Origin: Bacteroidota bacterium
GTDB lineage: Bacteria > Bacteroidota > Kryptoniia > Kryptoniales > JAKASW01
DNA: 8,561 nucleotides
Assembly (NCBI GenBank): GCA_021785235.1
Contig: JAJYGB010000552.1
Span: 1 to 8,561, forward strand
Direction of reading: 5' to 3'
Shown here: positions 7,380-8,561 of the stretch, in pieces
Layout: every line of letters begins with the position of its first letter
How positions within the stretch are numbered: position 1 is the stretch's first letter
Position numbers and translations under genes: made by a program
Notes under the pieces: generated by a model
Told to the model about the DNA's origin: nothing
What the model saw: the letters and a program-made list of their open reading frames with translations, nothing else
The model's database searches: none

Positions 7380-7728
7380 CCTGCTCTTCGGCTTCCTGCA
7401 ACTTATCCCTGTCGATCTGTATCTGTTCCAATGTCTGGCTGCTGTAAACCAGGCCGAGTTTCTCGGAGGCGATCCTGGTTATTCTTTCCGCACTCGATAG
7501 CCTTCTCAATTCCGCCTGGAGAGAATCGTTCTGAAACCTGACCCGGGCGTAAGTCGAATCGAGCGAGCCTATGTCTCCCACAAGGGCGTCGACCGTCACG
7601 CTGTTGTTCACGATTAACAGAAGTATGCAGACGACTCCCCCCAGGACGATTATGAACTTGGAAACGGAGAGGGATGCACCCTTCGTCGTCTTTTTGGGCT
7701 CGACAGGTTGTTTCGCCTCTTCGCTCAT
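7357..7728 (-). CDS. ftsL: Cell division protein FtsL
   Basis: Small bitopic divisome protein that, in the known family, works with FtsB/DivIC-type partners to recruit and activate FtsW-FtsI. It has 123 residues, typical size. It has a charged, Lys-rich cytoplasmic N-terminus (1-23), a single membrane segment (about 24-41, FIIVLGGVVCILLLIV), then a periplasmic helix likely to form a coiled coil (about 45-80) ending in ERITRIASEKLGLVYS (81-96), which resembles the FtsL consensus, and a Glu/Asp/Gln-rich tail. FtsL sequences are poorly conserved; the call rests on topology, the EKLGL motif and position between rsmH and ftsI. The ATG overlaps the rsmH TGA (ATGA), with GGAGA seven bases upstream. 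Its 3' end overlaps ftsI by 23 bases in another frame. A FtsB/DivIC-like alternative is possible but unlikely at this locus. Confidence 0.88.
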   Translation of the reverse strand: MSEEAKQPVEPKKTTKGASLSVSKFIIVLGGVVCILLLIVNNSVTVDALVGDIGSLDSTYARVRFQNDSLQAELRRLSSAERITRIASEKLGLVYSSQTLEQIQIDRDKLQEAEEQDARDTTK

Positions 7729-8561
7729 ATGATCTTCTCCGCGACTCTGAGCTTCGCGCTTCGTGCCCTCCGGTTGGCTCTGATCTCGTCTTCGCCCGGC
7801 ACGATCGGTTTACGCGTGAGTATCTTGACCCGCGCGGTTTTGCCGCATGTGCAGATGATGGCTTCGGGCGGACAAACGCATGTTGCCGCCTCGTATCTGA
7901 ATTTTTCTTTCACGATCCTGTCTTCGAGCGAGTGATATGATATCACGGCTACCCTCCCGCCGCGGGACAACAGATCGATTGCCGCGTCGAGGCCGGATGG
8001 CAGTGAATCGAGTTCCCTGTTGACTTCGATCCTAAGAGCCTGGAAAATCCTGGAGAGAGTCCCTGCCGATTTTCCGCACACACGGGAGACGATATCTGCG
8101 AGCTGGGCGGTCGTCTCGATTTTTTTCATTCCTCTGGACTTCACAATTGCCCTGGCGAGGACGCGGGAGCGGGGCTCCTCACCGTACCGGAAAAACACGT
8201 TTGCAAGCTCTTCCGCTTCGTACCGGTTGATTATTTCGTAGGCGGAGGTGTCCAGCGTTTTGTCGAGCCTCATGTCCAGTCTCTCGTCACGCCTGTAGCT
8301 GAAGCCTTCTTCGTTGTCAATCTGATAAGAGGAAACGCCGAGATCGAAGAGAAAACCGGTGAGAGGCTCACGTCTGCCTTCTTCTCCGAGTTCCCCTATA
8401 TATGAAAAATTTTTGCGGATGAATTTCAGACGCCGATCCTGTGAAGAGAGTTCCTCGGCGATACGGCGTGAGTTATCGTCGACGTCAAAAGCTATTACCC
8501 GTCCGGCCGGCGCGAGCCTCGAGAGAATTTCCCGCGTGTGTCCGCCCCCGCCGAAGGTCGC
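7725..8561 (-). CDS. rsmH: 16S rRNA (cytosine(1402)-N(4))-methyltransferase RsmH (5' end cut by window)
   Basis: SAM-dependent enzyme (formerly MraW) that N4-methylates C1402 of 16S rRNA; by conserved gene order it sits near the head of the dcw cluster. The frame is open from the window edge at 8561 for 278 codons; full-length proteins are about 310, so roughly 30 N-terminal residues are outside. Visible motifs, numbered from the first visible residue: SAM-binding ATFGGGGHT (1-9), IAFDVD (23-28), LFDLGVSS (71-78), GFS (86-88), LDMRLD (95-100), FQALRIEVN (173-181), SYHSLEDRIVK (208-218) and a Cys pair cluster (228, 230, 237, 239), followed by ILTRKP and RANRRARSAKLR near the C-terminus. The ATG at 8273 is internal and must not be used as the start, since the SAM motif lies upstream of it. 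The stop overlaps the ftsL ATG by four bases. Confidence 0.97.
   Translation of the reverse strand, partial: ATFGGGGHTREILSRLAPAGRVIAFDVDDNSRRIAEELSSQDRRLKFIRKNFSYIGELGEEGRREPLTGFLFDLGVSSYQIDNEEGFSYRRDERLDMRLDKTLDTSAYEIINRYEAEELANVFFRYGEEPRSRVLARAIVKSRGMKKIETTAQLADIVSRVCGKSAGTLSRIFQALRIEVNRELDSLPSGLDAAIDLLSRGGRVAVISYHSLEDRIVKEKFRYEAATCVCPPEAIICTCGKTARVKILTRKPIVPGEDEIRANRRARSAKLRVAEKII
7736..7740 (-). promoter_or_regulatory. Shine-Dalgarno site for ftsL
   Basis: GGAGA on the minus strand lies seven bases before the ftsL ATG and inside the last codons of rsmH. This fits the chosen start and shows SD-led initiation in this genome. Confidence 0.65.

Noticed and set aside
7725..8273. A 182-codon frame starting at ATG 8273 as the whole rsmH gene
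   Set aside because: The same frame stays open to 8561 and encodes the SAM-binding ATFGGGGHT and LGVSS motifs upstream of that ATG, so the ATG is internal and the gene is simply cut by the window.
1..8561. Mobile elements, CRISPR arrays, tRNA or rRNA genes, riboswitches, terminators, or a hidden accessory system
   Set aside because: The whole window is accounted for by seven conserved coding frames with intact motifs; no inverted-repeat ends, direct repeats or non-coding gap longer than one base was seen.

Overview
The window is one uninterrupted stretch of a bacterial dcw (division and cell wall) cluster. All seven genes lie on the minus strand, so transcription runs from position 8561 towards position 1. 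In that order they are rsmH (5' end cut off by the window), ftsL, ftsI (a PASTA-tailed class B penicillin-binding protein), murE, murF, mraY and murD (3' end cut off). This is the classical rsmH-ftsL-ftsI-murE-murF-mraY-murD order. mraZ would be expected just beyond 8561, and ftsW/murG/murC just beyond position 1.

Layout: rsmH 8561-7725, ftsL 7728-7357, ftsI 7379-5163, murE 5162-3669, murF 3672-2278, mraY 2278-1169, murD 1167-1. No junction has more than one untranslated base. Four neighbouring pairs overlap (by 4, 23, 4 and 1 nt), one pair abuts exactly, and one has a 1-nt gap. There is therefore no room for terminators, RNA genes or conventional intergenic promoters. The set looks like a single translationally coupled transcript whose promoter lies upstream of the window. 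Two genes (murF and murD) appear to start with TTG.

How the genes work together: MurD, MurE and MurF successively add D-Glu, the third residue (meso-diaminopimelate, judging from a DNPR motif in MurE) and D-Ala-D-Ala to the UDP-MurNAc peptide stem. MraY then transfers phospho-MurNAc-pentapeptide to undecaprenyl phosphate to make lipid I. FtsI crosslinks the polymerised septal peptidoglycan, and FtsL is the small bitopic division protein that supports FtsI/FtsW. RsmH methylates 16S rRNA and by long-standing gene order heads the cluster.

Organism: a mesophile-like bacterium with moderately high GC (estimated by eye, not counted) and a DAP-type peptidoglycan. The PASTA-tailed FtsI, the form of the MurD/MurF motifs and the gene order fit a member of the FCB group (Bacteroidota/Chlorobiota/Ignavibacteriota-like). 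Clear Shine-Dalgarno sequences before ftsL, mraY and murD argue against a typical Bacteroidia genome. This placement is an inference. The window is mostly ordinary core genome. The most notable points are a Glu in MurF where the family usually has the carbamylated Lys, the TTG starts at coupled junctions, and the complete absence of intergenic DNA.
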